Of a stretch of 64,000 bases of DNA, positions 1 to 8,531 are shown one piece after another. The DNA is from Sphingomonadales bacterium (GTDB lineage Bacteria; Pseudomonadota; Alphaproteobacteria; Sphingomonadales; Sphingomonadaceae). The notes under the pieces were generated by a model. It did not search any database. It was given only the letters and a program-made list of their open reading frames with translations, and had not been told where the DNA came from. Where the stretch lies: contig JAIXUQ010000031.1 of the NCBI GenBank assembly GCA_027483465.1, positions 102,543 to 166,542 on the forward strand. The letters are read 5' to 3'. A program made the translations under genes and the position numbers. Numbering within the stretch: position 1 is the stretch's first letter; the number at the start of each line of letters is the position of its first letter.

Positions 1-991
1 CCCGGTCAACCGTCATGCGCGCCACCAGCTGCCGGCCGGCAAAAGCCGCGCCAATGGCCGACCCGAGCAGGCGGACATCGATGATCCCCGTGAGCCGCGT
101 GGCGCGATCGGTGGTGCGTTCCGCCACCAGCCGCACCCCGCCGGCCCGCTGCAGCAGCCGGCCGGCAAACCAGCGGCCTGAAACCTGCCCCAACGCCGAA
201 AGCCGCGTGCGGCCATCGCCCGACCGCCATTCCGGCCCGGCGGCCAGGTTCAGGGCATGATCATCGAAATCGGCCGGGGCAGAGGGGTAGAGGGTGCTGC
301 GCGCAAACGCCTCTGCCACCAGATTGAGCGTTTCGCCCACCGGCTGGCGCAACCGGGCGGCCAGGGTGGCGGTAACCCCCAGGCCGCTGGTCTGGCGGGC
401 ATCGTCCGACAATTGCAACGGCACCTTCTCGCCCAGGATGTCGATATCCAGGCTGCGCTCGGTGGTGGCGTTGTTGATGTTGGAATCGGGGGCGATGCCG
501 ATCGCCACGTCCACACCGATCCGGTCCCGGTCGCGCAGCAGCGCCCGCATGGCAAAGACGGTGCGCGCCAGATCGGCGGGCAGGGTGCCGGCGGCGCCGG
601 CCAGGCGGAAATGATAATCCGCCGCCTGGTTGCGACCCAGCAGGGCCAGTGCCCGCGCCAGTTCCAGCCGCGCGCGGGTGAGTTCCGGCCGCTGCACCAG
701 CACGAAGCGGAACAGGCGCACCGCCTCCTCCAGCCGGCCGCTTTCGGCGGCGATATAGCCCAGCAGGAAGGCCCGCTCCACCGCCAGCCGCGGCACGGTG
801 GCCAGGGCGCGCAGCAGCGGCTCGGCCTCGGCAAAGCGCCGCGCCATCGTCAGCCGGTCGGCCAGCGCCAGCAGTTCATCGGCGCTCAGGGTCGCTTCGC
901 AGGTGCCCGCCACACAGGCCGGCGGTGGCGGTGGCGGCGGGGCGGGCGGCGGCGCGCTTTGCAGGAAGGCCACGGCCGCGCAGCCCGTCAA
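1..991 (-). CDS. Slam-type surface lipoprotein assembly modifier, 3' end beyond window
   Basis: This is the N-terminal part of an outer-membrane protein that runs off the left edge. The translation has a hydrophobic start, a Pro/Ala-rich linker, helical TPR-like repeats (ADRLTMARRFAEAEPLLRAL and following), then the junction PDSNINNATTERSLDID, typical of the Slam (DUF560) beta-barrel, and barrel-like strands to the edge. Slam proteins move TbpB-like lipoproteins to the cell surface. The preceding gene on the same strand is such a lipoprotein. The reading frame opens with a TTG at 991 that overlaps the lipoprotein stop (TTGA), implying translational coupling. That start is the least certain point, because an LTGC lipobox-like string sits exactly there and an upstream start is possible. 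The family call is confident and the substrate is inferred from context. Confidence 0.82.
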   Translation of the reverse strand, partial: MTGCAAVAFLQSAPPPAPPPPPPPACVAGTCEATLSADELLALADRLTMARRFAEAEPLLRALATVPRLAVERAFLLGYIAAESGRLEEAVRLFRFVLVQRPELTRARLELARALALLGRNQAADYHFRLAGAAGTLPADLARTVFAMRALLRDRDRIGVDVAIGIAPDSNINNATTERSLDIDILGEKVPLQLSDDARQTSGLGVTATLAARLRQPVGETLNLVAEAFARSTLYPSAPADFDDHALNLAAGPEWRSGDGRTRLSALGQVSGRWFAGRLLQRAGGVRLVAERTTDRATRLTGIIDVRLLGSAIGAAFAGRQLVARMTVDR

Positions 992-2172
992 CGGGCGCCG
1001 GTGAAGCCGCCGATGATGTCCACCCGCTGATCGGCGCCGCCACCAACGATGCGGAAATTGCCGCCGATCTCTTCGGCCCGGCTGCCGTAAAGGCTGCCGT
1101 TGAGGATGCCGACCGCCACCGGAACCGTGCGGCCACCCACGGCCAAGCTGCTGATATTGCCGGCAAAGCCAGGCCTGTCGCTGCCAAATGAAGCAACACC
1201 GGTGGCGGAGAAGCTGCGGCCCGCATTGCTGCTGTTGTAGGCCGCAAGGCCACCGGTGCTGCCTTCAAAGGCATCATTGGTGGCCGTGAACGTGCCCGAC
1301 AAGGCGATGTTGATGCTGTTCTGGGCGAAATTCACCGCCACGGTCGCCGTGCCCGAAATCCATTCGGTGCGGGAACGGATCGACGGCGCCGAATCGATTT
1401 CGGTGTTGTAGATGGCGGTGGCCAGCAGGCCGCCGTTGAACGTGCCGCTGCCGGTGGTGGGCACGCGGCTGGCCGGCGTGGGCGTGCCAAACACGAAGGC
1501 GGAGCGTTCGCGGGTGTAGAGCCCCTGGGTGGCGGCCGTGCCCGCTGTCACCGTGGCCGGAACCACCGCGGTGTTGCGCACAAAGCCGGCAAGCGTGACA
1601 AAACGGGTGCGCGTGCCCGGATTTTCGTAAAAGAAGGTCACCACTTCATCGGGGATCGACGGTGTCGGCCCGCGCTGCAGATAGGAGAAATTGGGCAGAT
1701 CGGGCGTGCCCGCCTGCGGTGCCCGGGTGCCGCCGAATGCGGTGCGGAACAGCGGATCATCAAACACCGAATCGGCCACCACCCCGCCCGCCGGCTGCTG
1801 GATGCGCAGGCGGAAGGTGGCGTTGGTGGGTTCGAACACCACGGAAATCTGCGACGGTGTCACCGGCGAGGTGGTGGCCAGAAATTCCTCGGTGCGCACA
1901 CCGGTGGGGCTCACCCGCTCGTCCACCTGGCGCGAACCGCCCATGCCGGAATAGTTGGTCGTCACGGTTTCGGTGAGCATGGTGACCGAAGCCGGCGTGG
2001 TGGTTGGCGTGGGTGTCACCGTTGCAACACTGCAACCACCGGTGGCGGAAATCACGGCGCACGAGGCATCGGCAAGACCACCGCTGGAAGCGCACCCAGC
2101 GAGCATGGCCAGCGGGGACAAGCCCAACATGCTGCGGGCCAACACGCTGCGGGAAAATGCTGCTGCCCTCAC
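988..2172 (-). CDS. TbpB-like surface lipoprotein, probable Slam substrate
   Basis: A predicted lipoprotein of about 394 residues. I start it at the GTG at 2172, which follows a purine-rich GGGGGCAGAG; an ATG at 2130 is an alternative. The N-terminus has a basic stretch, a hydrophobic segment and the lipobox LAGC, followed by a Thr/Pro-rich linker. The C-terminal third (residues about 260-394) has alternating small and hydrophobic beta strands and a GSLYGSRAEEIGGNF segment like the C-terminal barrel of transferrin-binding protein B and HpuA-like lipoproteins. The Slam-like gene follows with a 4-base overlap, so this is probably its exported cargo. The ligand (metal, haem or a protein) cannot be told from sequence. 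No TonB receptor is visible in the window. Confidence 0.75.
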   Translation of the reverse strand: MRAAAFSRSVLARSMLGLSPLAMLAGCASSGGLADASCAVISATGGCSVATVTPTPTTTPASVTMLTETVTTNYSGMGGSRQVDERVSPTGVRTEEFLATTSPVTPSQISVVFEPTNATFRLRIQQPAGGVVADSVFDDPLFRTAFGGTRAPQAGTPDLPNFSYLQRGPTPSIPDEVVTFFYENPGTRTRFVTLAGFVRNTAVVPATVTAGTAATQGLYTRERSAFVFGTPTPASRVPTTGSGTFNGGLLATAIYNTEIDSAPSIRSRTEWISGTATVAVNFAQNSINIALSGTFTATNDAFEGSTGGLAAYNSSNAGRSFSATGVASFGSDRPGFAGNISSLAVGGRTVPVAVGILNGSLYGSRAEEIGGNFRIVGGGADQRVDIIGGFTGAR

Positions 2173-2480
2173 CTCTGCCCCCGGATGCTCATGCGGCCAG
2201 CCTGGCGGGCGCCATTGCCCGTTACCCGACCAATTGTCTGAAATTGAGGGAAAAACCGCCAATGTTCATGTTTCTCACATATTCTTGTATCGCCACAGCC
2301 TCGGTTAGCGCAAGCTGCAAAAGCGGCACGCCCGGCCAGCGGGGGGCTGGCCACCCGGGTTTCGCCAAACCTGCGCCAATTCTCATTCAAAGTCACGTTT
2401 GTTCATCTTTTGGAAATAAGACCATTGTGCAATTCCGGTATCCGTCATAGACAAACCGAGAGCGATCAGAGCGGGGGACG
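2173..2480. promoter_or_regulatory. Divergent intergenic region between the lipoprotein/Slam pair and the cellulose operon
   Basis: About 308 bases with no supported gene. It must hold the promoters of both flanking operons. The half nearest the cellulose operon is A/T-richer than the surrounding coding DNA (2385-2455). A perfect hairpin lies at 2334-2352: GGCCAGC, five G, GCTGGCC. It could end stray transcription or be an operator. I could not assign a convincing -35/-10 pair or a known operator. Confidence 0.5.
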
Positions 2481-3206
2481 GTGGTGAACGACATTAACAA
2501 GCTGGTCGATAAGCTGGGCACCAAGATCGAGTATCACCAGTTCGACAATGTGCCGTCACCACAGCGCCAGCCGTGGCCGGTTCTGCAACGGATTGCCGAG
2601 GCCCAGCGGGTCGCCGCATCGTCGGGCTCTGCGATGGGCGCAGCGATCGCGGCTGCCGCGGCCCCGGTTCCGGCCACGGCGCCGGCGGCCGGCCCGCTGG
2701 CGTTCATGGCTGCCGCGCGTGGCGCCCCTGCAACCCAGCCGCAATCCGCGCCCGCCATTGCGCCGCAGCCCTCGCCCATCCCGCCGACCCTCACCGCTGC
2801 CGAACTGGCAGCCAGGGCCGCCGCCGCTCCGGCGTCGCCGCGCGCGGCGACGCCGGTCGCTGGCCCGCTCGCCGGCATCTTTGCCCGTCCGGCGCCGGCT
2901 GCGGCCCCTGCACCGCCGGCGGCGCCCGTCCCGCCTTCCCCGCTGGCAGAGCCGGTTGCGTTTGCCGCGCTGGCCAGCTCGCCGCCGGTTGCCGATACCG
3001 CGCCCGAAGCCCCGCCGCCGGCACCGCCCGTGATGGTCGCGGCCGAGGTGCCGGTGCCGTCACCGCAGCCGCTGCGTTCCTTCCTGTCGCGCTACAGCCC
3101 GGCCGCGCCAGCGGCCGAAACGGCCGTGCCGGCCGAGCCGCCCGCCAGTGCCGGGCCCGAGCCCCTGACGGCGGTGTTTGCGCGCCTGAAAGCCACCAGC
3201 GCCTGA
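2481..3206 (+). CDS. Pro/Ala-rich cellulose operon accessory protein (BcsO/BcsP-like)
   Basis: First gene of the cellulose operon, about 241 residues. It starts at one of two consecutive GTG codons (2481 or 2484) after GGGGGA. The first 45 residues are ordinary and charged. The rest is low-complexity Pro/Ala, punctuated by a recurring short motif of the form PL-x-x-(hydrophobic)-F-x-R: PLAFMAA, PLAGIFARP, PLRSFLSRY and PLTAVFARLKA, the last at the extreme C-terminus. Proline-rich BcsO/BcsP-type proteins with similar motifs are known from other cellulose operons and are thought to help organise the synthase. I assign this one to that group by context and composition, not by recognisable homology. 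bcsQ begins 1 base after its stop. The coding frame is supported by operon spacing and codon-position GC. Confidence 0.6.
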   Translation: MVNDINKLVDKLGTKIEYHQFDNVPSPQRQPWPVLQRIAEAQRVAASSGSAMGAAIAAAAAPVPATAPAAGPLAFMAAARGAPATQPQSAPAIAPQPSPIPPTLTAAELAARAAAAPASPRAATPVAGPLAGIFARPAPAAAPAPPAAPVPPSPLAEPVAFAALASSPPVADTAPEAPPPAPPVMVAAEVPVPSPQPLRSFLSRYSPAAPAAETAVPAEPPASAGPEPLTAVFARLKATSA

Positions 3207-3207
3207 C

Positions 3208-3963
3208 ATGCCGCTTGTCCTCGTCTCATCGCCCAAGGGCGGGGTTGGCAAGACCAGCCTGGCAGCCAATCTCGCCGTGGCTCTGGCCCGCCAGCAGCGG
3301 GCGGTCACCGCTGTCGATTTTGATCCCCAGAATGGCTTGCGCTTTCATTTCGGCATTGATCGCCGCCCGGAAGCCGGCCTGGGTGCCTGCCTCGCCAGCG
3401 GTGCCGATTTGTCGGGCGCGGTGCTGGAAACCGGGCTGGGCGTGCGCCTGATCCCCCATGGCACGTCCGATCTGGCCCAACAGCTTGCCGCCGAACAGCG
3501 GGTGACAACGGAGGATCTGCGCGCGCGTTTCCAGCAGCTGGCGCCCGGCCCGCGCGACATCGTGATTGCTGACACGCCGCCTGGCGAGAGCCGCTTCCTT
3601 TCCGCACTCCAGCCGCTGGCCGATATCATGCTGGTGGTGTTCCTGGCCGATGCCGGCTCGATGGCGCTCTTACCGGCCTATGGCGGTGGCCTGTTCCTGC
3701 GGCCACAGCGCCCGGGCGAGGCGCGGATCTTTGCCCTGCTCAACCAGGTTGATCCGCGCCGCCGGCTCAGCCGCGAGATCAGCGAATTTGTCCGCGAACG
3801 GCTCTTTGACCGGTTCATCGGCACGGTCCATTATGATGAGGCCATGGCCGAGGCGCTTGCCAACGGAACCACGCTGATCGCGGGCAGCACGGTGCCGGCT
3901 GGTGCCGCGCAGGACATGCTGGCGGTGGCTGACCGGATTTCCGCGCTGTTGGTGGAGCGCTGA
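3208..3963 (+). CDS. bcsQ: Cellulose synthase operon ParA/MinD-like ATPase BcsQ
   Basis: A 251-residue P-loop ATPase of the MinD/ParA family. The deviant Walker A is at the N-terminus (SPKGGVGKTSLAANLA, residues about 8-23), followed by AVDFDPQNGL (Walker A' region) and IADTPPGESRF (Walker B/switch). BcsQ localises or activates the cellulose synthase complex at the cell pole in enterobacteria, where it is essential for secretion. It sits between the Pro-rich accessory gene and the bcsA-bcsB fusion, with gaps of 1 and 2 bases, so all are co-transcribed. Length and motif order fit the family. A generic chromosome-partitioning ParA is unlikely given the position. Confidence 0.92.
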   Translation: MPLVLVSSPKGGVGKTSLAANLAVALARQQRAVTAVDFDPQNGLRFHFGIDRRPEAGLGACLASGADLSGAVLETGLGVRLIPHGTSDLAQQLAAEQRVTTEDLRARFQQLAPGPRDIVIADTPPGESRFLSALQPLADIMLVVFLADAGSMALLPAYGGGLFLRPQRPGEARIFALLNQVDPRRRLSREISEFVRERLFDRFIGTVHYDEAMAEALANGTTLIAGSTVPAGAAQDMLAVADRISALLVER

Positions 3964-3965
3964 GC

Positions 3966-6900
3966 ATGGCTTCTTCGGCGGGCAGGGCAGGCAATCGTGG
4001 CGATCAGGGTGGCCCGGTGCGCGCGCCGGGGTTCAACTGGGCCCGTGCCGGCATTGCCGCCTATGCCTGGGTGATGGGCTTGCCTGATGTGCTGCGCTGG
4101 GTGGTGCTGGCGCTGGTCGGCGGCTTCGGCATCATCGGCCTTTCAGCCACGATTGCGACACCGCTGGACGTGCAGAACCAGATGCTGTTCGGGTTTGCCG
4201 CCTTTGCCGTGGCCTTTGCCATTCATCGGGTTGACCCATCCAAGCGGGTGACGGTGGCGCTGGCGATTCTCTCCACCCTGGTGTCCACGCGCTACATCTA
4301 TTGGCGCGTCACCGAAACGCTGAAGTTCGAAGAGCCGCTGTCGCTGGTGCTGGGCACCGGGCTGTTCCTGGCCGAGATTTATGCCTGGGCCATTCTGGTG
4401 ATCGGCTACATGCAGACGATCTGGCCGTTGAAGCGCACGATCCGGCCGATCCAGGGGCCGCCCAAGACCTGGCCGACCGTGGATGTCTATGTCCCCACCT
4501 ACAATGAAAGCCTGGCGCTGGTGCAGGATACGGTGCTGGCCGCGATGGCGATGGATTACCCGCCTGACCGGTTCAAGGTCTGGATCCTCGATGATGGCCG
4601 CCGCCCGGAGTTCGAGGCCTTTGCCCGCGAGGCCGGCTGTGGCTATCTCACCCGCGGCGACAATCTTCATGCCAAGGCCGGCAATCTGAACGCGGCGCTG
4701 AGCCGGACCACAGGCGAGATATTGTGCGTGTTCGATGCCGATCACGTGCCCACCCGCGCCTTCCTGCAGCTGACCGTGGGCTGGTTCCAGGCCGATCCCA
4801 AGCTGGCGGTGCTGCAAACCCCGCACTTCTTCTATTCGCCCGATCCCGTGCAGCGCAACATGCCGGAGGTGACCGAACTGCAGGGCGAAGGCTCATTGTT
4901 CTATGGCGTGGTGCAGGAAGGCAATGATTTCTGGAATGCCGCCTTCTTCTGCGGTTCCTGTGCGCTGATCCGCCGGGTGGCCTTGAAGGACACCAACGGC
5001 TTCACCGGCGAAACGGTGACCGAAGACGCCCACACCTCGCTCAAGCTGCAGCGCAAGGGCTGGAACACCGCCTATCTCAACCTGCGTCTGTCGGCTGGTC
5101 TCGCCACCGAACGGCTGGCGCTGCACATGGGCCAGCGCGCGCGTTGGGCGCGGGGCATGACCCAGATTTTCCGCATCGACAACCCGCTGCTCGGCCCCGG
5201 CCTCAGCCTGATGCAGCGCTTCTGTTACGTGAACGCGATGCTGGCCTTCCAGTTTCCGCTGCCGCGCATCGTCTTTCTCACCTCGCCGCTCTGCTATCTC
5301 CTGCTTGGCCAGAACATCATCAACGCCTCGCCGCTGATGATTGTCGCCTATGCCGGCCCCCACCTGGCCTTTGCCATGCTGGGCAACCTCAGGGTGCAGG
5401 GCAAATATGGCCGCGCCTTGTGGTCGGAAGTCTATGAGGCGCTGATTGCCTTCCAGATGGTGGGCCCGTCGGTGTTGCCGCTGTTCAACCCCAAGGCCGG
5501 CAAGTTCAACGTGACCGACAAGGGCGGCCTGCTGGAGGAATCCTATTACGACTGGCGTTCGCTCAGGCCGCAGCTGATCACGGTCGGGCTGCTGCTGCTG
5601 GGGCTGGCGACCGGGGTTGTCCGGCTGCTGATGGGCCAGACGGCTGACGATGCGGCCACGCTGGTCCTCAACATGTTCTGGTCACTCTATTCGCTGTTCA
5701 CCCTGATGGTGGTGCTGGTGGTGGGCCGTGAGCGCCGGCAGGTGCGCGTCCATCTGCGCGCCAAGGCCGATCTGCCGGTGAGCATCTATTTCGACGATGG
5801 GCATATCGAAAGCGGCCAGCTGATCGATATCTCGATGGGCGGGGCGGCGGTGCAGCTGGATGATCCGGCCCAGGCCGGCATGCGCCAGGCATCGCATTTG
5901 GAAATCAACGCCGCCGGGCGCACCTATCTGCTGCCGGCGCGCACCATCCGTGCCGGAGACGGGCGGATGACGATGCAATTCCGCGAGATTTCGCTGGAGA
6001 ACCGGCGCTGTCTGGTGCGGATCGTCTTTGGCCGGGCCGATGCGTGGCCCACCGCCGAGGATGCGCCGCTGGTGACGGCGACCAAGTCGCTTTCAGACCA
6101 GTCAAAGGCGGCGAAGAGTTTCCTGATGTGGCTGTGGCACGATGTGATTGGAAAAGGCATGTGGAAGAGGTCCAAGAGAGTGGAGCCGGTGGCCCCCGTC
6201 GAGCCGGTGCTGGGCACGGCCGCTGAGCCCGGCGCGGCGCTGCCGGTGCCCGGCCCGGCCGTGCCGGCAACCGTCACCGCCATGCTGGCGGCCCTGCTGC
6301 TGCCGCTGGCCGCCCTGCTGCTGCCCGGCAAGGCAGAGGCCCAGCCCGCGCGGGCGCCGGCGGCGGCCACGGCGCCTGCCGCCGCCCCGGCCGGCGGCGT
6401 GCGGCGGGTTTCGGTCAGCCTCAAGGATCTGGGCGTTGAATTCCCGCTGCAGCTGGTCTCCAACATGGGCGAGGCGGGCATCACCTACAATCTGCGCGCC
6501 GACGAGGTGGTGACCGAAGCCGCGCTCACGCTCAACTTCGCCTATTCGCCGCAGCTGCTGGCCGATCTCAGCCAGATGGTGGTGCTGCTCAACAACGAGG
6601 TCGTCGCCTCGGTGCCGCTGGTGCGCGAGGCGGCCGGCGGCACCACGGTGACCATCCCGATCAACCCGGCGCTGTTCTCGTCGCGCAACCGGCTGAACTT
6701 CCGCTTCATCGGCCATTATACCCGCCGCTGCGAGGATCCGCTCCACTCCACCTTGTGGTCCAACATCTCCAACAGCCGCACCCGGCTGAACCTCACCCTG
6801 CAGCGGCTTGACACCGGGGCCGATCTGGCCCGGCTGCCGGCGCCGTTCTTTGACCAGTCGGACCCCTCGAAGCTGCGCCTGCCGTTCGTGTTCCTTGAAA

Positions 6901-8531
6901 ACCCGTCGAACACCATGCTGAAGGCGGCGGCGGCCACGGCCAGCTATTTCGGCATGGCGGCCAGCTTCCGCGGGTTCAGCTTCCCGGTTTCGTTCAACGT
7001 GCCGCCGCCCGGCGAGGCGGTGGTGTTTGCCCGCTCGGGCAGCCAGATGGCGGGCGTGGTGCTGCCCACGGTGGACGGACCCAGTGTCATCCTGATGCGC
7101 AATCCCAGCAACCCTTTCAGCCAGTTGCTGGTGGTCACCGGCCGCACCGATGCCGAGATCCTGGCGGCGGCCCGCGTGCTTGCGGCCTCGCCCAGTTCGC
7201 TGTCGGGCGCCCGTGCCAGTGTGGCGCCGATCACCATTCCGCCGCGCAAGCCCTATGACGGTCCGCGCTGGCTCAACACCAGCAAGCCCGCACGTCTGGG
7301 CGATCTGGTGGCGCTTGAGCAACTCGAAGGCCAGGGCCTGCGCCCCGGCCTGCTGACGGTGCCGTTCCGCGTGCCGCCCGATCTGTTCTTCTGGCCGGCC
7401 AAGGGGGGCAAGGTCACCTTGCTCTATCGCTATCCCAACGGCAGCTGGCTGGATTACCGCATCTCGCGGCTGGACGTGCTGACCAACGGCAAGTTCCTGC
7501 GCTCCTTCCCGCTGGAAGGCCCCTCGGCGGTGGACAATGCCCGCGATTATGTCGGCTTCCCCGCCTATCAGACCGAAGGCCTGATCGATCTGCCGGCCTA
7601 TAATCTGTTCGCGCAGAGCCAGCTGCAATTCTATTATGACCTCAAGGTCGAGAAGAAGGGCGAGTGCCAGACCTATCTGCCCGACAATGTGCGGGTTGGC
7701 ATCGATGCCGATTCCAAGCTCGATCTCTCCTCTGCCCGGCATTTCGCGAAGATGCCCGATCTGGCCTTCTTCGCCTCGTCCGGTTTCCCCTTCTCGCGCA
7801 TGGGTGACCAGTCCGAAACCGTCGCCGTGCTTTCGGACCAGCCGACGGCGCCCGAGATCGAGACCTTCCTGACCGTGATCGGCCGCATTTCCGACGTGTC
7901 TGGCGTGCCGGCCACCGCGGTGGAGGTGTTCCGTCCCACCCAGCTCACCGGTTCGGTGGGCAATCGTGATCTGCTGGTGATCGGCCCGATCAACCTCGCC
8001 ACCCGCATGCCGCGTCTGTTTGACGGCGCCCCGATCATCATCGAAGGCGGCCAGGTCAGGGTGCGGTCCACCGAATTGTGGCAGCGCATCTTTGGCGGTT
8101 TCGGTTCCAACGTGGCTGGCAGCAGCCTGAAGGACGCCGCCCAGGTGGCCGTCTCCCAGGGCAATCTCACCACGATGATGAGCTGGCAATCGCCGTTTGA
8201 TGCCAAGCGGGTGGTGGTGGCCCTGATGTCGGCCACGCCGGAACGGCTGCCTGCCATCCCGGCCTCGTTCAGCGATCCGCGCGTCAACTACACCATCCAG
8301 GGGGATCTCGCGATCGTCAGCAACGGCGGCTATTCCAGCTTCCGGGTGGGCGAAGCCTTCTGGCTGGGCGATCTGCCGCTGCCGATCTATGGCATGTGGT
8401 GGCTCAGCGAAAATCCGCTTATCCTTGCCTTGATCTTCTTGGGTTCTGCCCTGATCATCGCCACCGCTGCCTGGGTGTTCCTGAGCGGCCGGGCCCGGCG
8501 CCGGGTGAAGGAACTGGGGGAACAGGGATGA
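3966..8531 (+). CDS. bcsAB: Cellulose synthase catalytic and periplasmic subunits fused (BcsA-BcsB)
   Basis: One 1521-residue reading frame carries both synthase subunits, as in the AcsAB fusion of Komagataeibacter. The BcsA half has N-terminal membrane helices, a GT2 domain with DDG (209-211), DAD (257-259), TED and QRARW motifs, more helices, and a PilZ domain with the c-di-GMP-binding RRQVR (near 590) and DISMGG (near 621). A basic and acidic linker follows, then a hydrophobic segment (about 771-792) that would cross the membrane and start the BcsB half. BcsB-type beta-rich domains follow, ending in a C-terminal transmembrane anchor (about 1478-1502). It polymerises UDP-glucose into beta-1,4-glucan and exports it, activated by c-di-GMP. 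The stop overlaps the bcsC start (ATGA). All catalytic motifs look intact. Confidence 0.96.
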   Translation: MASSAGRAGNRGDQGGPVRAPGFNWARAGIAAYAWVMGLPDVLRWVVLALVGGFGIIGLSATIATPLDVQNQMLFGFAAFAVAFAIHRVDPSKRVTVALAILSTLVSTRYIYWRVTETLKFEEPLSLVLGTGLFLAEIYAWAILVIGYMQTIWPLKRTIRPIQGPPKTWPTVDVYVPTYNESLALVQDTVLAAMAMDYPPDRFKVWILDDGRRPEFEAFAREAGCGYLTRGDNLHAKAGNLNAALSRTTGEILCVFDADHVPTRAFLQLTVGWFQADPKLAVLQTPHFFYSPDPVQRNMPEVTELQGEGSLFYGVVQEGNDFWNAAFFCGSCALIRRVALKDTNGFTGETVTEDAHTSLKLQRKGWNTAYLNLRLSAGLATERLALHMGQRARWARGMTQIFRIDNPLLGPGLSLMQRFCYVNAMLAFQFPLPRIVFLTSPLCYLLLGQNIINASPLMIVAYAGPHLAFAMLGNLRVQGKYGRALWSEVYEALIAFQMVGPSVLPLFNPKAGKFNVTDKGGLLEESYYDWRSLRPQLITVGLLLLGLATGVVRLLMGQTADDAATLVLNMFWSLYSLFTLMVVLVVGRERRQVRVHLRAKADLPVSIYFDDGHIESGQLIDISMGGAAVQLDDPAQAGMRQASHLEINAAGRTYLLPARTIRAGDGRMTMQFREISLENRRCLVRIVFGRADAWPTAEDAPLVTATKSLSDQSKAAKSFLMWLWHDVIGKGMWKRSKRVEPVAPVEPVLGTAAEPGAALPVPGPAVPATVTAMLAALLLPLAALLLPGKAEAQPARAPAAATAPAAAPAGGVRRVSVSLKDLGVEFPLQLVSNMGEAGITYNLRADEVVTEAALTLNFAYSPQLLADLSQMVVLLNNEVVASVPLVREAAGGTTVTIPINPALFSSRNRLNFRFIGHYTRRCEDPLHSTLWSNISNSRTRLNLTLQRLDTGADLARLPAPFFDQSDPSKLRLPFVFLENPSNTMLKAAAATASYFGMAASFRGFSFPVSFNVPPPGEAVVFARSGSQMAGVVLPTVDGPSVILMRNPSNPFSQLLVVTGRTDAEILAAARVLAASPSSLSGARASVAPITIPPRKPYDGPRWLNTSKPARLGDLVALEQLEGQGLRPGLLTVPFRVPPDLFFWPAKGGKVTLLYRYPNGSWLDYRISRLDVLTNGKFLRSFPLEGPSAVDNARDYVGFPAYQTEGLIDLPAYNLFAQSQLQFYYDLKVEKKGECQTYLPDNVRVGIDADSKLDLSSARHFAKMPDLAFFASSGFPFSRMGDQSETVAVLSDQPTAPEIETFLTVIGRISDVSGVPATAVEVFRPTQLTGSVGNRDLLVIGPINLATRMPRLFDGAPIIIEGGQVRVRSTELWQRIFGGFGSNVAGSSLKDAAQVAVSQGNLTTMMSWQSPFDAKRVVVALMSATPERLPAIPASFSDPRVNYTIQGDLAIVSNGGYSSFRVGEAFWLGDLPLPIYGMWWLSENPLILALIFLGSALIIATAAWVFLSGRARRRVKELGEQG

